Source: Neurospora tetraspora (lineage: Eukaryota; Ascomycota; Sordariomycetes; Sordariales; Sordariaceae). Taken from it: a stretch of 64,000 bases of DNA. Under the pieces are notes generated by a model, which searched no databases, had not been told where the DNA came from, and saw nothing but the letters and a program-made list of their open reading frames with translations. The position numbers and the translations under genes were made by a program. The stretch lies in contig NW_026944387.1 of assembly GCF_033439725.1 (NCBI RefSeq), positions 1,736,001 to 1,800,000 of the forward strand. The letters are read 5' to 3'. This document shows positions 44,997 through 57,744 of this stretch, in pieces (the first letter of the stretch is position 1; every line of letters begins with the position of its first letter).

Positions 44997-47900
44997 CACC
45001 CCCTTACTTATAGACTTCTTTTACTTTTTTGAAGTTAAAAGTAAAGTTATTTATATATTACTCTCGTCGTTTTATATCTCTAATCCTAGTATTTTATTTA
45101 GATTATTGAAATCTACCTCTCCTAATATTAGATTACCTCCTCCTCCGCTAGCTTTCCGCGGTAGTACCTCAACTATCCCTAGCAACTCCCTAAATCTCCT
45201 ATATTCTAAAATATCTAATTCCTTCATTAATCTATCTATTAGCATTAATTTTATTTCTAAATATTCAATATTGAAAGTTTTTTTTTTCGAAACTATTTCC
45301 CCTTAACTAATATCTTTAAATATCTACGTACTTCATCTTTATATTAAAAGTAGCCGTTTCCTCTATAAATACCCGAATAATTTACTAATTATTATAATAT
45401 GGAATAGGAATAGGATCTTCTAATAAATTTACCCCCAATACCGATATTAATCGGTTTATAAAGAAAGTCTCTTTAACTACCTTCTCAATTACGTATAATT
45501 CTACTTCTATTATTAATATAGTAATTATAATCTATTTATTTATTCCCTAATGAATTAAATTACTATATAATTTAATTGTAAATCTTTAGAAGCTCTTACG
45601 GTCATTTTTATTATTAGTAAACGAGGCGTTAAAGGTAATTTCGAATCTATTATTCCCGCTAAAATAGAGTACCTATATTTTTATTATTCTTAAATATTGT
45701 ATAACCTTCTCGCTCGCCACCAAATAAGTACAACTAAAATTGTAATTATATTTAATTAATTTACTTAATGAAAATGTAATATTTAATTGAATATTAATTA
45801 TTACGTATAATAAAGAACTTATATTAATTTAGTACGCTTGTATCTCTAGGTAACTAATAATACCTTTATAAGGAACTAATTCTTTATACCCTACAAGTAC
45901 TAAGGTTAGATAGTAGTTGGATTTGAATAGTTTAGTAATTTTATTAATATATACTTCTTAAAACAATTAGATTTTTCCTTAATTTCAATTACGTATAATT
46001 TTAATACCCAAAAACTATTAGAGTTTATGTCCTCCTATTAAGTAATACTATAATTATAATTCTATTGTATATTTTTTAACTTCTTCTATTTTACTTTTAT
46101 TAAACATAAAGACGATATTATCGATATAATATAAGAATACTATTTTTCTTTATAATATACGGGTTTTTAAGGATTGTTTCAAATCCTATCGATTTAAATA
46201 CTCTGCTCAATTTTCGTTATTATAATAAAAAACATCGTCGGAAACCGTATAGGGCCTTAATAAATTTAAAAACTTTCCCGGGTATTCGATACCCTAGCGG
46301 TATACGTATATAGATTTTCTTATCGAGGTAAGTATTTACGAAAGTATTAACTATATTATATTAAATAAATTTAAAATTAAAACGAATAACGAGAACGATA
46401 ATAATACGAAATAATCGACCCGTAAGAGTAAACGTATATATATTAATTCCTATTCTTTTCTACTAATTACCTCTTATGACGAACCTCGCTTTTACTTTAT
46501 TAAATATCCCGTTCTTATTAAACTTATAAATATAAACCTATATATAATCGAAAATTTACTTATGTTTAAAATAGGAGATATCCTTATTTACTTTAATCTA
46601 CATCTTTATATCTTTATGATTCTTAAAGTAAGCTTCTTCTACTTTCTTAAACTATTAACCAAGTAAGTAGTTATTTAAATTGTAGTACTTTTTAAATATT
46701 AAAGGGAGATTACGTCAGTATACCCTATTAAAACGACTGTATTTTATAATTAACCGTTCAACTTCCGCCTTAATAATTATTTTCTCGTTTATTTTAACTA
46801 CTAATTAAACTAATTTACTAACGTTAAAAGCGGCTTCCTATAATTCTTAATAACGAACGTACTAATCGATAGCTCAGTCGATAAAATAACTAATATAAAG
46901 TACGACTAGCGGGGTAAATAGAAGCAACAGGTATAAACTTATAATATATTTAATAAATATTTTATTATTAATAGATTATTAAATTAATACTTCTTATAAT
47001 TAATTATTCTTATTTTAAGAGACTTCGTAAATTCTTTAATAATCTTCCTAATTTTAATTAAGGAGATTTGATAGGAGAAGTTTAATATTACTATTATTAA
47101 CGTCGTTTAATAACGTATAACTTTCAATATAGGATAGTTCAAATACTTTCGAAGGTTAGTTAGCGAATTCGTCTATCTTGTTAAGTAAGTTAGTAAATTC
47201 TTCGCTAATAATTTTAAAATCGTTTTTAAATTTGTTAATGTTTAAATAATCAATAATATCTTCGTCGAATATTACGTTTCTAATTTAAACGATTTAATTT
47301 ATATAAGGATTCTATATATAATAGATAGAAGTCGCTAAATAATTAATAAAATACCCGATTTAAACCTTTAAATTATACTTTTAAAATCTTTATTCCTTCC
47401 TTTAAATGGCGCTTATTATAGTAAGTACCTTATACTTATAAATTCAAAAGTAGTTTAAATTTAATTTACGTAATTTGTACTAACCGTATTAGTTTGTAAT
47501 ATAGGTATAAAATCGTTCGAAAGGGGATTTCCAATTACATAAATAATAAAGGGAATAATTAATAAAATAAACGGCCGCACAAATAATCTTTAGTTATAAA
47601 TCTTCTAATATTTTCGAATTTAATAATATTGTATAGTATCTCTCTTTAATTATATCCCCTAAACGTTCTACCCCTCTATTTTATATTTAAATATTAGGCA
47701 TAGAAAGTTTAAAAACCGTATTATACTGGGCGAATTTATCCTTAATCTTATTACTTATAAATTCAATATTATACTCAATAGTTTTAATATTAGTATTATA
47801 TTAATATTTAAATATTTAGATATAGTTAACTAAAATATTAACTATTGTAATAATTTCTCAGTTCGATAAGTAATAATTCTAAATTAGTCCTAACCATTAA

Positions 47901-50046
47901 TAGGTAATTAGAAGAAAGTAGTATAACTTTTTTGAATCCTAATTTAAAATCGAGGAAATCGATGGCGAATCTTTCCCCTAGGCCATAACTTCGATTTTTC
48001 GAAACGTAATTAACTTATTATTTTATCTTTACTATACTATATGTATTATATTTAATTAAAAGTATATTACGTAATTGTATTTTATCAACGTTCTATAGAT
48101 AATCGAATATTTAGGGATTTAGGTAGCTGAACTATTAATATTATATTTCTGCTAATTATTTTGAAAATCGTCGTATATATAAATTAATTTAATAACGGCG
48201 CGCTACGAACGAAATTTTAATAAATAAAAGGAGGATAGTTTTAATAACCGTTTAACTATAGATAATATCCAAATAATAAAAAAATAAACCGTTAACTTTC
48301 TTTAAATAATTATTTGGTAGTCGATAGTCCTAATAGAAACCCTACTTTCGTAATTTGAAATAGGAAACGAAATTAGTAGTAAAATTAAGGTAGAAGGCGA
48401 CCTCCTTCAACCGTAGCTTTAAGGGACCGTTTTTACCCTTAATAATAATATCGACCTCTTTAAACCCTTTAATTTCTATTTAAATATTACTAACCTATAA
48501 AGAATTATCTAGATTAATATAACGAAAATAAAAGAAATAAATGATTTTATTAAATACGTAAAGCGAATTACTTAAATCGAATATTATTAAATTCTTAAAA
48601 AGATAAATTTCGTTTCTAATTTTAAATACCCTATTAATTTAGAAGGTTACTTTATACGTCCGATTCAATAATTACGCTAATTTTTCCTTTTTAATTTTCT
48701 CCTCCTTTTTAAAGAATGTAATTATTTTCTTAGGGAATTTTAGATCTTTCGTAAAATTAGCTTTAATAACGCATTTAATAGAAGGGTATAACCTAAAATA
48801 CAGAAGCTTCGTATTTAAATTAATATATTAATAATTATTAAAAAAAATAATGACCTCTTTCGTATACTTTATTTATTATACCGTTACTCTTTTTATATAA
48901 TTAAATTTCGGATTTATCCAACGGGAGTTTTCTCTTTTTAATACTAAAACCCTTTAACTTCTTATTCTTACCATCGTAAAGAACATCTTTATTTCTAGCA
49001 TTATAACTTTCACCATTATATTTTTAATTATTATATTCAATACTAATCTTACCAATACTAAAAGTACTATAACAAACTCTTCTTCTTCTGGCGGCGATTT
49101 TACGACGAACGTTATTAATACTATACCGTTTAAAATATTTATAAATTGCTATATATTTAAAGGTATTAGCAGCTATTTCTTTATTAAATCTCTTAGCGCT
49201 ATTATACTACCCTAGGCGAACAATTTTAATTATATTAATAAAATTAGAATACTATAAATTAACGACGAAAATCTCCCCAATTCCCTTATTCTAACTATTA
49301 TTTATAGTAGGAAATTAAATCTATAACTAATTAATTTAATTCTTAAATTCTTTCGTAAAAATAGTAATAGCCTTACAGTATATTTTTCTTACTTTAATTT
49401 AATCGTTGACCGCTTTATAATTCGTTATTTATTTAAAATTTCAATACTATTCGTTAATATTATATTCCTCCTTTATGATTCTATTTTATAATTTGTAGTT
49501 AATTAACGATTTTATTTAAATATATAGGGCTTTACTACTAGCTACGAACTCCTTCTAATTTTTTTTTATTATTGGGATAGAGATTGATTTCTAATTTATA
49601 GTTACTTATTAATAAGGTCGTCCTCAGTAATAAAAGTATCGACTATAATTTCGTTTCGGTTATAGTATTTAATAGGTTTTTTATAATTTATCCCGTCTTA
49701 ATAAATAACGGTTTAGGAATTAATACCGCTATCGAAACGTATAAATTCCGCTTTAGTATTATTAATACGGGTTCTAACTTCCTTTATTATAGGGTAATAA
49801 TTAGGATAAGGCTATTTTGGGGCGGATAGTTTCCTAGTCTTTCCTTAAAGCTAATCTTTAAAAATATTAAGGATATATTTCGATTAGAACATAGGTTCCT
49901 ATCGCGACTAATGGTCGTCGTCTTTAAAGTAAGCAACGTTTTCTTTTATCTCGGTAGGCTTTAAGAGAGATATTATAATCCGGTTATTATTTATTATTCG
50001 TACGTGCTAATCGTTGTATTGATAGGTTATATATTAGATTGTTAAT

Positions 50047-50220
50047 TATTAGATTTACTAGTGTAATTAATTGAATTTATATAACTGATTCGAGCGCTCT
50101 CTCTCTAAAAGGTCTGGGGGTCTGGGAATATCCTATATTTGCCAAGACCTGTTAAATCAGGTGGCTGGGACTCTGGCATCTAGCCCACATCTGGCTAGAA
50201 TACCACCCTAGAATCTGACA
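50047..50220 (-). repeat. Second LTR of the 44.8 kb Copia element
   Basis: 174 bp with the same landmarks, followed directly by CATCG. Confidence 0.9.
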
Positions 50221-50225
50221 CATCG

Positions 50226-51988
50226 CAACTCAACCCCAGATTTGGTGGCTACACAGGCAAGAGCGCTGCCAGGATAGAAGAAAGTCTTGGCGTTTCGGAC
50301 AACATCTCGTTACTTCGGTTGAGCTGGCTCCGAAACTCCCGTCACAAGTTCTCCTTGAAAGTCTTTGACCTGAGCAAGTCGTCATTGTCTCCAGCTATGT
50401 ACCTACTCGGGCTGGTTTTTGACTTACACGACATCCCAGAGCTCAATCAGGGGCAGAGCAAGGGCATTGGTCAGCACACGCTGCGAGGAACACAGAAGAG
50501 TCACACTTGCCGTCCTTCGTAGCATTTGTGCTCTTTGCGTTCAGGTCCACACACAAATTCTCCGCGGGCACGCGACTCGACTGGGCTGTCCCTAGCAAAT
50601 ATTTACCCCACAATATTGTCGGCAGTCCACTGGCTGGTCGTTGATGGTGTGTGCCCTAAGCCAACTGCCAAGACGACGCCACTGAAGGTGGGGGACCTGG
50701 ACCGCCTGTGAAAAGTGGGGTGGCACCTGGCAAGTGCCAGCTGTGCTGCTACGTTCAGTCGCCATGTCCGTGGCTCGTGCTGCTGAAGGAATTGACCGAG
50801 GTGATCTTGGCTTGATCCGTCCAGACCGTCGTGGGATTCTCCGGCGGGGAGGTTCCCGTTCGTTGGAGTCTCACCAACAGCAACAGTCAGTTCCTTCAAT
50901 TTGGGGGCCACGGTGCCACGCAAGGTGATACCTCTTTGCCTTCTTCCCTCCAGGTGAAGCAAACTTGTATGAATGACATATTCAGTTCTGGCAGAGAATG
51001 CTCACCAATTTGAGGGGACTGTGACAGCTCCTGTTCCAAGATCCGGGAATCGGGATCCATAGCAGAGGATGACTCCAACAGTCCAGCTTGCGGGGCTCTA
51101 TGGCATCACCTCTCAAGATCCCTTCTTGACTTTACTAACTGTACCGTTGAAGTGTTTGTTTCTTTTCAATATCCTCCCCATCCTTGCCGCCATTTGCCGC
51201 ACCCATATCTCACCGTTGGGGCATCCTTCGGCCAATACGAACGGCATGGAGACTACTGCGCCGTATATCAGTAATCTTCCCCTTTCAGAGAGTTGCAACC
51301 ATTCCCAAATACCAAGATCAAGATGATCTACATCTTACACATGCAGAAGCGGGCAAACCGAGGCTAAACTTTGGCAGCCGCATGAAGTGCATGATATACT
51401 TGGTGGCCTGACTTTAGCATGTCATCACCGGCCGTTTGACAGGCCATCACCAATGCCCAGAACATCCAGAATGATATCGTTCCTCCTTTTCTATGAAAAC
51501 ATAGGGTCGTAGTGTAGAGCACTGCCCTTTTGCCCTTCGTCCAGCCCATTCCATAGTATCTTTTGCCCTGTCGTTCCTGCAGTTGCCAATTTGTTATCAG
51601 GCGTCCCCTACAGTAGATTGACACATGGCGGCTTGGCCTGGGAAGAAGTCAGATCCGATTCTTCAACCAAACGGTTAACCACAACCACAAGTGTTGGTCG
51701 TGTTGCTCACTGCCTCCAACCGTGCCCCTAGATATTCCGAGGTCATCTATAAATACCAAAGACCAGCCGACCGCATTTTTGGTCAAGTGTTCCCGGTCAC
51801 TCTTGAAAGGCACAACCTTGTACATTCGTCCGAAATCGAATATCAAAACAATCGTCATCGTCCGGGAGCTCGCCCCAGCAACCCAGCTATAGCTCGCTTT
51901 TAGTCAACCCACATCATCATCTCAACCTAAAGTTCCCGAGAAAGCGATCGATCTTATCAAAAAATCCCCAAAAAAAAATCCGCCAAAA
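50226..51988. other. Intergenic region upstream of the NRDE gene
   Basis: Normal base composition, several short frames on both strands, none convincing. The last 100 bases before 51989 are A/C-rich and typical of a fungal leader. Confidence 0.5.
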
Positions 51989-53107
51989 ATGTGTATCGTT
52001 CTACTCACGACCGCGCACCCAAAATATGCGCTCATTGTCATCGACAACCGAGATGAATACATCCTTCGGCCAACAAGCAAACCTCACTGGTGGACGGCAC
52101 TGTCAGAGTCGCCCTCTACTGACAAGCATGTGTACGACTGCCGAAAAGTCGAGGTCATCTCCAGCCGGGATTTGGCACGGGCTGAGCATGGAACATGGCT
52201 TGGCATGACCAAGGGCGGCAACATCGCTGTGCTCACCAACTACCGCGAAACCAACACTCACGACGCGGCACATCCCATAGCTGCAAAGCGCAGCCGCGGT
52301 GGCATGGTAACTGCCTGGCTAGCGGCCCATCCCGATGAGCCGGTGCAGGAATTTGTCAGTCGGATGGTTGGGAGCGGCGAGGCTAGGGATATTGGCGGGT
52401 TCTCCCTCGTTTGCGGCAAGCTACGAAAGAAGAAGGTCGAGAAGGCGATCGAGCCATTGGCAATCATCTCCAACAGAGCCGAGCATATCGACAGAGTTCC
52501 ATGGATCTGCGGAGACCGGGACCGCACATACGGACTCAGCAACGCCATCTACCTTAACCCGAGCGAGGAGGCTGACGAGCTGACATGGCCCAAGGTCCGG
52601 GACGGGAGGGAGAAGCTGAAGCAAGTTATCGAAGCTACTTCCAACGACGACGTCAGCGAGGATGTGTTGGTGGAAGAACTCTGCAAGGTCTTGGATGCTA
52701 CCAACTTCCCTGCGGACCGCTGTATCGACCTCGAGGAGGGCATCCCGCTACTCAAGGATTCCATTTTTATCCCAGCATTTGGCGACAAGCAGCACCAAGC
52801 GGAGATGGAGGCAGCCCGTCAACGGGGGACCATCAAGGAGAAGGGCCCTCATGACGGTGCATCAGAGGCGTTGACGACGGTCAACCGCCCAGACAACCAG
52901 CCGAACGGTTTCCAGACTGGCCTCTACGGTACGCAGCGGCAGACCATCATCCTCGTGGATTGGGATGGAAACGTGACGTACAGGGAACGCGCGTTGTTCG
53001 ATGCCCATGGCAACCCGATCCCTCGAGGCTCCGGGGACGAAACATTCAAGTTCAAGATTGAAGGGTGGGAAGAAGCAGTGGATGGCGAACTAGAGATCAG
53101 GAATTAG
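51989..53107 (+). CDS. NRDE-domain protein (TANGO2 family)
   Basis: A 372-residue, single-exon protein. It begins MCIVLLTTAHPKYALIVIDN with Cys2 and the diagnostic NRDE at residues 20-23 (DNRDEY). HGTWLGM with GGNIAVLTNYRE and a later RTYGLSNA segment complete the usual NRDE/TANGO2 motif order. Family members act at the cytoplasm, ER-Golgi and mitochondria; TANGO2 has been linked to Golgi organisation, lipid and haem handling, but the chemistry is unsettled. There is no signal peptide or membrane segment. The C-terminal third (QTIILVDWDGNVTYRERALF) is also conserved in the family, so the gene looks complete. The ATG sits in CAAAAATGTG after a purine-rich leader. The neighbours are unrelated. 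Confidence 0.9.
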   Translation: MCIVLLTTAHPKYALIVIDNRDEYILRPTSKPHWWTALSESPSTDKHVYDCRKVEVISSRDLARAEHGTWLGMTKGGNIAVLTNYRETNTHDAAHPIAAKRSRGGMVTAWLAAHPDEPVQEFVSRMVGSGEARDIGGFSLVCGKLRKKKVEKAIEPLAIISNRAEHIDRVPWICGDRDRTYGLSNAIYLNPSEEADELTWPKVRDGREKLKQVIEATSNDDVSEDVLVEELCKVLDATNFPADRCIDLEEGIPLLKDSIFIPAFGDKQHQAEMEAARQRGTIKEKGPHDGASEALTTVNRPDNQPNGFQTGLYGTQRQTIILVDWDGNVTYRERALFDAHGNPIPRGSGDETFKFKIEGWEEAVDGELEIRN

Positions 53108-54171
53108 GCGCAAGCGTGTGTTGTAGTCCAATATCAAGGAGGGGAAATATCTATTAGCAATGGGGGTGGTGTTTCTTTCGATACCGTGGTCACTGGACTC
53201 GAATAGCGGTTGTTCAGTTGCATTCTGGTTGGAAGAATGGATTTCAAGTTACTTTACGTGGCTCTCACCAGCCTCAACATTTGTCTCAAACTTTTGTTCA
53301 GGATATGGATGGGTTAGCGTGATATCCCAGTTTACCTTCTGCTTTATCGTTGCTGTTTGTTTTGTTTTGGATTTCTCGCCGGGCAGACCATGGCGGCTGT
53401 GTGTGCGACACTGGAAGGGAAGGCACAACAAACACCAAACCGCGACTCAAGCGATTTCGCTCTTGCTCCTGCCAAAAACTCCCAACAGATAAGATACGCT
53501 TCCAAATCCGAACTCGACTGAGGTGGAGAGCCCAGGTCTACTGGTCGTGCCTTCCCTTTTTATATATCCGGTCACTCAGCTCTTTTCGTCCCAAGCAACG
53601 AGTCCAGGTTCCAGAGTCCCAGGCTTGCGCGTATCGCTGCCGTCTGGTCATGGCGCGTCAACTAAAATTCTGTCAGGTGCAACTATACCATTCACTGCCA
53701 CCGGCACCGGCCCTCGACTTCTTCGAGATTCTGTGTTGACTTCCACCTTTCACTCTCTGCCTCCGCCGTTTACCCTTCCTTCCCCCGCTTTCTCGAACGA
53801 CAGGCTCGCAACTATCCTGCAGCTTTCCTTTCCCCTCCTCAACAACAATCACTCTGCACTCACGACCTTCGCTTTACGACTTCAACTTGGATCGCGACTC
53901 GTGCCTGGAGACAATATCATTGCTGTTCAAGCGGCAAAGAAGGTGCGTTCTACACAAGGAATATTAACTCGACCCCTCCCTTGTCGCTTACTGGGATACC
54001 TTCGCTCCCTTGATCTGCTTCCTTGTTCTCGATCATCAACTCGGGACTTGATCACCTTGTCTGGATCTTCCTCCCAAACTTCACTTGGACAACACACTAC
54101 CCAACATCGAGGGACTCCAGAAAAGTTGCCGTTCACGTCCTTGTCAGTTCTCCTTCGCTAACCTGGCCGTC
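53108..54171. other. Intergenic region and leader of the 54.2 kb gene
   Basis: Pyrimidine-rich in its second half. A 212-codon frame at 53523-54161 is Ser/Leu/Pro-rich and lacks features of a protein; it is likely leader sequence. No other gene is seen. Confidence 0.5.
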
Positions 54172-55098
54172 ATGAGCAGGAGACTATCAGCCGGCTCCGG
54201 GGAGATTGAGCCTGACACCCCACTACGCTACGCTTCACCCTTCCTCGTGTCGCCTTCCAAGGCGAACACTCTTCTCGAGGAGTCGGACGGCGAGAAGTCA
54301 GACGGCACGGAGTTGGCCCTCTTGGGTGATAACACCTGCTCGTGCTCCCCAGCAAAAGGCGGGGTCAAATTCAAGATTCCCAAGGCGAAAGCAGACACTT
54401 ACTTTGTCTGGTCTTCAAATAATCCCCCACCCGACTTTGAGACCATAGCCAACGCCCGCGGCAAAGCATATTGCGCCTCGATAAAGCTCAAGGAGCCGCC
54501 CTCGTCAACAACACCTCCCCCTATCCATCGTGGTTCCGTTGTCGCCAAGGCAGAGGATTGCCTCGCACAACTTGAGGACGACAAGCCTGCAGAGAAGGAC
54601 CATCCTAGGTCCTCAGACGAAGAGACTGTACGACACAGCGAAGATTCTCAACCTTCCATACCAAAGTCTCAAGGTGACAACATCCACGTCAACAGCATCC
54701 ACAACGACGACGACCACTGTAACGAAACATCAATCGTCGAAATTATTCGGGTCCTACTTCTCACGTTCAGCACCGTCGTTAGGGGAACATCTCGTCTTGC
54801 GCTCTTCTCAATCTTGGTACCTCTTTCCTTTGTGAAGCGCACGGGCCTGTTAGTTCTTTGCGCTTTGTTTGAGGTTGCCAAACTTTGGCTCTTGTTCGCA
54901 AGCCAGTGCCACAACACACTGCTCCTCATCACAAAGAAACTGACCCTCATAGCAAAGATCCAATGCATCAAGGGTCTTACTTGGGCTCTACAACTGCTGA
55001 TATGGAGCAAAACATCCAAAGCAGCACTCCGAAGAGACGAGGGTCCCGCTGGTCACTTTACAGACCAGCCAAAGGAGAACGGCCGTCATCAACTGTAA
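54172..55098 (+). CDS. Putative membrane protein, unknown; overlaps the next frame
   Basis: A 308-residue frame starting at MSRRLSAGSGEIEPDTPLRY (an in-frame ATG exists at 54085 but adds an unlikely stretch). Residues 1-180 are polar and acidic with Ser/Pro/Asp runs. From about 185 come several hydrophobic segments (EIIRVLLLTFSTVVRG, LALFSILVPLSFV, TGLLVLCALFEVAKLWLLFA), consistent with two to four membrane passes. The last 30 residues overlap the frame of the following Ser-rich protein and read like shadow sequence. A different model joins 54172-54816 to 54903 onward across an 86-nt intron (GTACCT...GCAAG), giving one protein of about 870 residues and removing most of the hydrophobic part. 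I cannot choose between them. No family is recognised. Confidence 0.5.
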   Translation: MSRRLSAGSGEIEPDTPLRYASPFLVSPSKANTLLEESDGEKSDGTELALLGDNTCSCSPAKGGVKFKIPKAKADTYFVWSSNNPPPDFETIANARGKAYCASIKLKEPPSSTTPPPIHRGSVVAKAEDCLAQLEDDKPAEKDHPRSSDEETVRHSEDSQPSIPKSQGDNIHVNSIHNDDDHCNETSIVEIIRVLLLTFSTVVRGTSRLALFSILVPLSFVKRTGLLVLCALFEVAKLWLLFASQCHNTLLLITKKLTLIAKIQCIKGLTWALQLLIWSKTSKAALRRDEGPAGHFTDQPKENGRHQL

Positions 55099-56870
55099 AG
55101 GCTGATACCAGCGACACGTCCGGGCCAGTTCTCCATGACGGACAGCCACTGAGGACAAAGGGTGTGGTTCACTCGTCTGACGACGATAGCAATGTGGGAT
55201 GTACCACAGGTATCCCGTCTTTCACAGGCCGGGTGAAGCAACAGAACAACGAGAACAAGCCACCTGAGCGGATTCAGGAAGAAAGCATTGTTCCAACATC
55301 AACAAAGCAAGGCATACCCAAATCACGGACTTTCAACGTTTTGTCTAATCTTACCCATACCTTCTCTCGCAGTTCGTTACTCAGTCATTCAACGACAAGT
55401 TCCCAGGATCTGCAGAACCCGTCATCAACTGCAACAGCAAAGAGTTCCCGCTCCTCACTATCCTCTCGCTTTGGTAGAAAAGCAATGGACCACGACGTGG
55501 ACCCTTCAACCGAAGCTCCGGAGCCTACTCCGACACGTGAAGAAGCACCGACACCGCTTCCGAACAATCCCCGGTTTGTTTCAACGGCAATGTCTTCGGC
55601 GTATTGGGCTGGGCGCTTTTCGTCTCTCCATGACCGGTTCCACAGCGAGTTACTAACACCTCGTAATCTCAATCTGATTATTGAGGCACATACATTCTGT
55701 TCCACGATCTCTAGTGATCTGAACAACTCGACATCAACCCCCGTGCCCCCTACAGCATCGGCATTCAATAATCCTTCTACCTCCGTATACGCTTCTAGCC
55801 GGATCGTGCCCACCCGCGATCTCAACAGCTACACACCTGCAAAGAGGCACTCAAATGCCGACCAACTCGGACTTAAGACGACTGATCATAGACACATACC
55901 TCACTATATAAGATGCATACCCCATTCAGCCACCACCGATGCTATCCTGCAGACCTCAAGAAAGTCTAGCACCTACGTCAGTGAACGGAATCCTGCAGTA
56001 TACAAGACAGTGCAGCACGAGGAGATATCCCATCCAAAGGCTTCTTCTCCTTCAATGATACCTACTCGCGTCATCCCCAGGTCTGAATCTTCAAGGATTC
56101 TTCCCCGGCGGCCTCTGCCGGAACCTCCCGTATCCGAATCTTCAAGGGTCCTACCCCGACGCCCCCTGCCAGAACTTCCAGTCTCTGAATCTTCGGGTAT
56201 CATTTACATTCGCCCACCAACCAGCCACAATAATAACAACTATCCGTCGACGAACTTCAGAATGAAGAACACCGACCGCCCGAACAGGATTATGAGCGAA
56301 TCCCAGGCCAAGGCACAGAAGGAAAGGGAAGCCATGCTTCGAAGAGTAACGGTTGCGGATGCGACTGCTCTTACGGATGACGACAACAGATGTCGTCGCG
56401 TCTTCCTTCACCTCGAGGCATGCTGTCTCACCGATGAGGCACGCAACTCGCTGTATGCTTGGCAACAGGACTATGCGAGAAAGACACAGCGAGAGGTGCT
56501 GCTCCCAAAGGGTGGTACCATGCATGACCCGCGTAGCTTCAGAAACAGTGTCTTTGGCAGGAGTTTGTTTGGGAGTCGCCGGAGCATGGGGTCCTTGCCT
56601 TCTGGTTCTAGCGGAGGTATCATCACGACTGGCCTCAATGTGGACCTTGGACAACCTCAAAGTGAGGTTCGGCCCTCGAAAACGGAGCGGTCACTGCTTC
56701 AGGTGCCGAGAAGAGTGTTTACCCACGGAAGATCAGCCAGTATGAAAGTTGACAGCTTGGAGCCGAGTTCGTATGGCCATCGACTTGAGCGACATGGTAC
56801 TGTTCGCGGAGTTAACGCAGACCACGAGGTCAGGAAGGGACGGTATCAACATCGTATGAGCCTTGCGTGA
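55002..56870 (+). CDS. Large Ser/Pro/Arg-rich protein, unknown
   Basis: A frame that can start at Met 55002 (MEQNIQSSTPKRRGSRWSLY, 622 residues), at 54885, or be continuous with the upstream gene by splicing. It is mostly disordered, with Ser/Thr/Pro and KRRGSRWS-type basic patches. A short conserved-looking stretch AMSSAYWAGRFSSLHDRFHS lies mid-protein. There are two tandem copies of a PRRPLPE(P/L)PVSESS repeat, and near the C-terminus a helical segment (RVFLHLEACCLTDEARNSLY) that I would expect to be the folded part. The basic, Ser-rich character suggests a phosphorylated regulatory or cortical protein; this is inference. The frame is open for almost 2 kb without stops, which strongly supports coding. 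Confidence 0.75.
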   Translation: MEQNIQSSTPKRRGSRWSLYRPAKGERPSSTVKADTSDTSGPVLHDGQPLRTKGVVHSSDDDSNVGCTTGIPSFTGRVKQQNNENKPPERIQEESIVPTSTKQGIPKSRTFNVLSNLTHTFSRSSLLSHSTTSSQDLQNPSSTATAKSSRSSLSSRFGRKAMDHDVDPSTEAPEPTPTREEAPTPLPNNPRFVSTAMSSAYWAGRFSSLHDRFHSELLTPRNLNLIIEAHTFCSTISSDLNNSTSTPVPPTASAFNNPSTSVYASSRIVPTRDLNSYTPAKRHSNADQLGLKTTDHRHIPHYIRCIPHSATTDAILQTSRKSSTYVSERNPAVYKTVQHEEISHPKASSPSMIPTRVIPRSESSRILPRRPLPEPPVSESSRVLPRRPLPELPVSESSGIIYIRPPTSHNNNNYPSTNFRMKNTDRPNRIMSESQAKAQKEREAMLRRVTVADATALTDDDNRCRRVFLHLEACCLTDEARNSLYAWQQDYARKTQREVLLPKGGTMHDPRSFRNSVFGRSLFGSRRSMGSLPSGSSGGIITTGLNVDLGQPQSEVRPSKTERSLLQVPRRVFTHGRSASMKVDSLEPSSYGHRLERHGTVRGVNADHEVRKGRYQHRMSLA

Positions 56871-57744
56871 GCGTACGTTTGCGTTTATTTGCAGATGATG
56901 GAAGTTCCCGGCGATGGATGGACCATGGAACTGTATTATGAGCTGTACTATTATTGCATGTGCATTATTGGCTGGAAAGACAGAGCAAGCATTGCGGGTT
57001 CTTCCAAAGTGAGGAAGGGTCTAAAGGGCAAGAGCAGGGGCATTATCATACTGCTTCATATACCTACCCAGGGTAACAGGCATGGTCGGAGTTTAGAGGT
57101 TATTTGCAGCATTTACTTAGCTTTGGACCTCATGAACAGCAATGTCAATCGTTGTTGATTCTTGTAACATAGATAGTCGTTGGACTCGGGGTTTCGGGTC
57201 ACTTGCAGTTGAAGATGAGCAAACTACCTACTAATACCCAGGGTAGGAGGCATAAGTCGGCGTTTTAGAGGGTATTTCTGTCATTCATTCGGCTTTCAAC
57301 CCCATAATGAAAACGTCAACAGTTGCTAGTTAGTCTTGTAACATAGGTACATTATGGAATGATTGATTGAACTTCGAGTGTTGGAACATGTGCAGTTAAA
57401 AACGAGTATAGCCAGTTCATCGCTAATAATTTGTGATACGAACTCCTGTTAGCGGTTCCCAGATCTGTTAACACGGACACACCATGAACTAATACAAGAC
57501 TGTTAGTGCAGGCTTGTTCTCTGATCACCCCTTTTTCCAGTCTCGCTCACTTGGGTCTCGTCTAACACATTACCGAAGACTCTCAACCCCATCATCAACC
57601 AGAAACAGTACTTACTCTTGTATAATAATCTTGTATTGCTTTATACTTTCTAATGTACCGTATAATCTCTGGAAATTGACTTTCGGGAAACTGCTTTTCA
57701 GGTACATATCTGTACAGATTTAAGTATATATTATAGTATATGTG
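56871..57744. other. Intergenic region
   Basis: Two similar segments (about 57060-57200 and 57233-57365) share a TACC(C)AGGGTA...AGGCAT...GTCG...TTTAGAG...TTGTAACATAG order, suggesting an old local duplication. No gene is recognised. Confidence 0.5.

Larger units (their letters stand above)
44823..50220 (-). mobile_element. Dead Ty1/Copia-type element
   Basis: Fossil of 5398 bp with two 174-bp LTRs (44823-44996 and 50047-50220), TGTCAGATT...AATCTGACA-type ends and a perfect 5-bp CATCG duplication (44818-44822 and 50221-50225). Copia reverse-transcriptase features are recognisable on the - strand near 46.1-46.4 kb. The inside is strongly AT-rich from RIP and broken many times. The right LTR start is more decayed than its end. 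It lies about 620 bp upstream of the homocitrate synthase ATG. Confidence 0.9.

Noticed and set aside
53523-54161. 212-codon frame before the 54.2 kb gene
   Set aside because: Pyrimidine-rich sequence read as Ser/Leu/Pro; looks like promoter and leader.
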